NCBI GenBank assembly: GCA_024679435.1
Contig: JAIBDK010000093.1
Span: forward strand, 1 to 8,016
Length of the DNA: 8,016 nucleotides
Direction: 5' to 3'
From: Gammaproteobacteria bacterium
Lineage (GTDB): Bacteria; Pseudomonadota; Gammaproteobacteria; Arenicellales; Poriferihabitantaceae
The first letter of the stretch is position 1. Each line of letters begins with the position of its first letter. This document shows, in pieces, positions 6,705-8,016 of this stretch. Below the pieces are notes generated by a model. It searched no databases. It saw only the letters and a program-made list of their open reading frames with translations, and was not told the DNA's origin. A program made the position numbers and the translations under genes.

Positions 6705-7883
6705 CTACGAAGAAATACTGTCTAGCAAACGATCCAGAAACATATCACATCTAGCGAGTTCCGAGCGCTGGATAAATTCATCCGGTTTATGTCCCTGCTC
6801 CATTGATCCAGGACCGCAGACTACGGTGGGTATGCCGAGTCGACTTTGAAATAACCCACCTTCCGTCCCAAAATCCAGCTTTACTATAGTTTGATCTGAA
6901 ACCAGCCGTTGAACATACCCTACTACTTCTTCTTCCGCAGCCGTATTCAGAGCGGGGTACTGATTGAACATCTCAATGTCGATCTTAGCGCGAGGGAACA
7001 ACCGTCGGTATTTCTGGGTAATTTTCTGCGCTACGGATTTAATATTTTCCATTAGCACCATGGGATCGTCCTTGTTCAAGTTTCGAATCTCGAATTTAAA
7101 TTCGCATAAATTCGGAATAATATTTAACGCAGTACCGCCATTTATGGTTCCGACATGCAAAGTAGAATAAGGAACATTAAAGTCTTCATCATGCCCACCC
7201 TGATCAATAAGTTTTTGCTGCATTATTCTTAGCGCAGCAATCATTTCAGTAGCTAAATAAATGGCATTGAGTCCTTCATTCGCCATTGCTGAATGCGCCT
7301 CAACACCGTGACACCGACATATCGCAGCTGTTTTTCCCTTGTGGGCAACGGCCACCTGCAGAGACGTCGGTTCCCCAACAATACAAAACCCTGGTCGTTG
7401 CGGAGCCGATTCGAGAATGTCGATCATTCGTCTTACACCTACACATCCTATTTCTTCATCATAAGAAAATGCCAGGTGAATCGGCTGGGCTAAATCACGC
7501 TTAACTGCCCCTGGCACCATTGCCAGAACAGCAGCAATAAAGCCTTTCATATCGGTAGTTCCCCGACCATACAACCTGCCATCATCGATGGAAAGTTGAA
7601 ACGGGTCTACTGTCCACTGTTGTCCGTCTACAGGAACAACATCTGTATGCCCGGAAAGCATCACTCCTCCGTCGTGTATCTCACCTGCCTTGCCACTGTT
7701 TCTGGTCGGTCCAAAGACGGCATAAAGGTTTGCTTTTGTGGAATCATCATTACAGGTCAGCGTTGAGCTGATACCATGGTCTTGCAGATACTGTTTGATA
7801 TACAGAATCAACGCCATGTTACTGTCACGACTGACTGTCTGAAAACCGATTAGTTTTTGTAAAATTGTTTCCGAAGGTGTCAA
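6705..7883 (-). CDS. argE: ArgE-like M20 family zinc deacetylase (acetylornithine deacetylase type)
   Basis: This is a cytoplasmic dinuclear-zinc amidohydrolase; the family hydrolyses N-acetylornithine to ornithine and acetate. With the chosen start it has 392 residues, normal for ArgE. Motifs in order are SGHTDVVP (H79, D81), GRGTTDMKGF (D111), YDEEIGCVG (catalytic E143 and E144), VGEPT (E171), AHSAM in the dimerisation domain (H197), GTINGGTALNIIPN, and GPGSMEQGHKPDEF (H365), so all metal ligands and the general base are present. The start is TTG at 7883-7881, preceded by AGGA at 6-base spacing, and it places TVSRDSN at the usual distance from the N terminus. The frame stays open to another TTG at 7973, which would add 30 residues with no family match. 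The deacetylase fold is certain; the substrate is less so, because the neighbours (mutase, ProC-like reductase) are not standard arginine genes and it may act on a related N-acyl amino acid. Confidence 0.88.
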   Translation of the reverse strand: MTPSETILQKLIGFQTVSRDSNMALILYIKQYLQDHGISSTLTCNDDSTKANLYAVFGPTRNSGKAGEIHDGGVMLSGHTDVVPVDGQQWTVDPFQLSIDDGRLYGRGTTDMKGFIAAVLAMVPGAVKRDLAQPIHLAFSYDEEIGCVGVRRMIDILESAPQRPGFCIVGEPTSLQVAVAHKGKTAAICRCHGVEAHSAMANEGLNAIYLATEMIAALRIMQQKLIDQGGHDEDFNVPYSTLHVGTINGGTALNIIPNLCEFKFEIRNLNKDDPMVLMENIKSVAQKITQKYRRLFPRAKIDIEMFNQYPALNTAAEEEVVGYVQRLVSDQTIVKLDFGTEGGLFQSRLGIPTVVCGPGSMEQGHKPDEFIQRSELARCDMFLDRLLDSISS

Positions 7884-7889
7884 AATATG

Positions 7890-7893
7890 TCCT
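7890..7893 (-). promoter_or_regulatory. Ribosome binding site supporting the TTG start of the deacetylase
   Basis: AGGA on the minus strand lies 6 bases before TTG at 7883-7881. It is the best Shine-Dalgarno match near a start codon in this window. The more upstream TTG at 7973 has AGGG only 4 bases away, a less favourable spacing, and yields an N-terminal extension unlike other ArgE proteins. Confidence 0.45.
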
Positions 7894-8016
7894 ACGATAT
7901 TAGACGTTCTATTGTAGACAAATTTATAAAGATAAGCGAAGTCATGCACAGTTTCATCGCTATAATCCGACAATAAACCCTGGTTACTTAATCCGATTCA
8001 GCTTCATATTCCTGCC

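Noticed and set aside
7984..8016. Minus-strand frame open from the window edge to TAA at 7984-7986, a possible C-terminal tail of an upstream gene.
   Set aside because: Only about ten residues are visible and they show no recognisable motif; an open stretch this short is expected by chance.

Overview
The window carries five genes, all on the minus strand, packed with short gaps. The protein families and their best remembered relatives point to a Gram-negative proteobacterium, most likely a gammaproteobacterium: an RND pump gene sits with its periplasmic adaptor gene, and the deacetylase is of the proteobacterial ArgE type. Base composition looks balanced to slightly AT-rich by eye. Ribosome binding sites are weak in front of most genes. 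No RNA gene, mobile element, CRISPR array or phage gene was seen.

Reading in the direction of transcription (high to low coordinates), the first block is a three-gene cassette at about 7883-4092. It holds an ArgE-like M20 zinc deacetylase, a single-chain adenosylcobalamin-dependent mutase-like protein (a glutamate-mutase-like barrel followed by a B12-binding domain), and a divergent relative of pyrroline-5-carboxylate reductase (ProC). Gaps are 37 and 26 bp, so co-transcription is likely, although an AT-rich palindrome containing a TATAAT box lies directly before the mutase and could start a separate transcript. A deacylase, a carbon-skeleton mutase and an imine/amino-acid reductase suggest a pathway that makes or breaks an unusual amino acid. 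I know no characterised pathway with this combination; the substrate cannot be read from the sequence.

A 198-bp intergenic region (3894-4091) follows. It contains a small stem-loop over the reductase stop codon, three alternating copies of TTGTGA, and a TCTATACT -10-like element ahead of the next block.

The second block is an RND efflux pair: a HlyD-type membrane fusion protein (3893-2658), then, 44 bp on, an RND inner-membrane permease that starts at 2613 and runs off the left edge with 871 codons visible. The pump may be functionally separate from the amino-acid cassette or may export its product; the sequence does not decide this.
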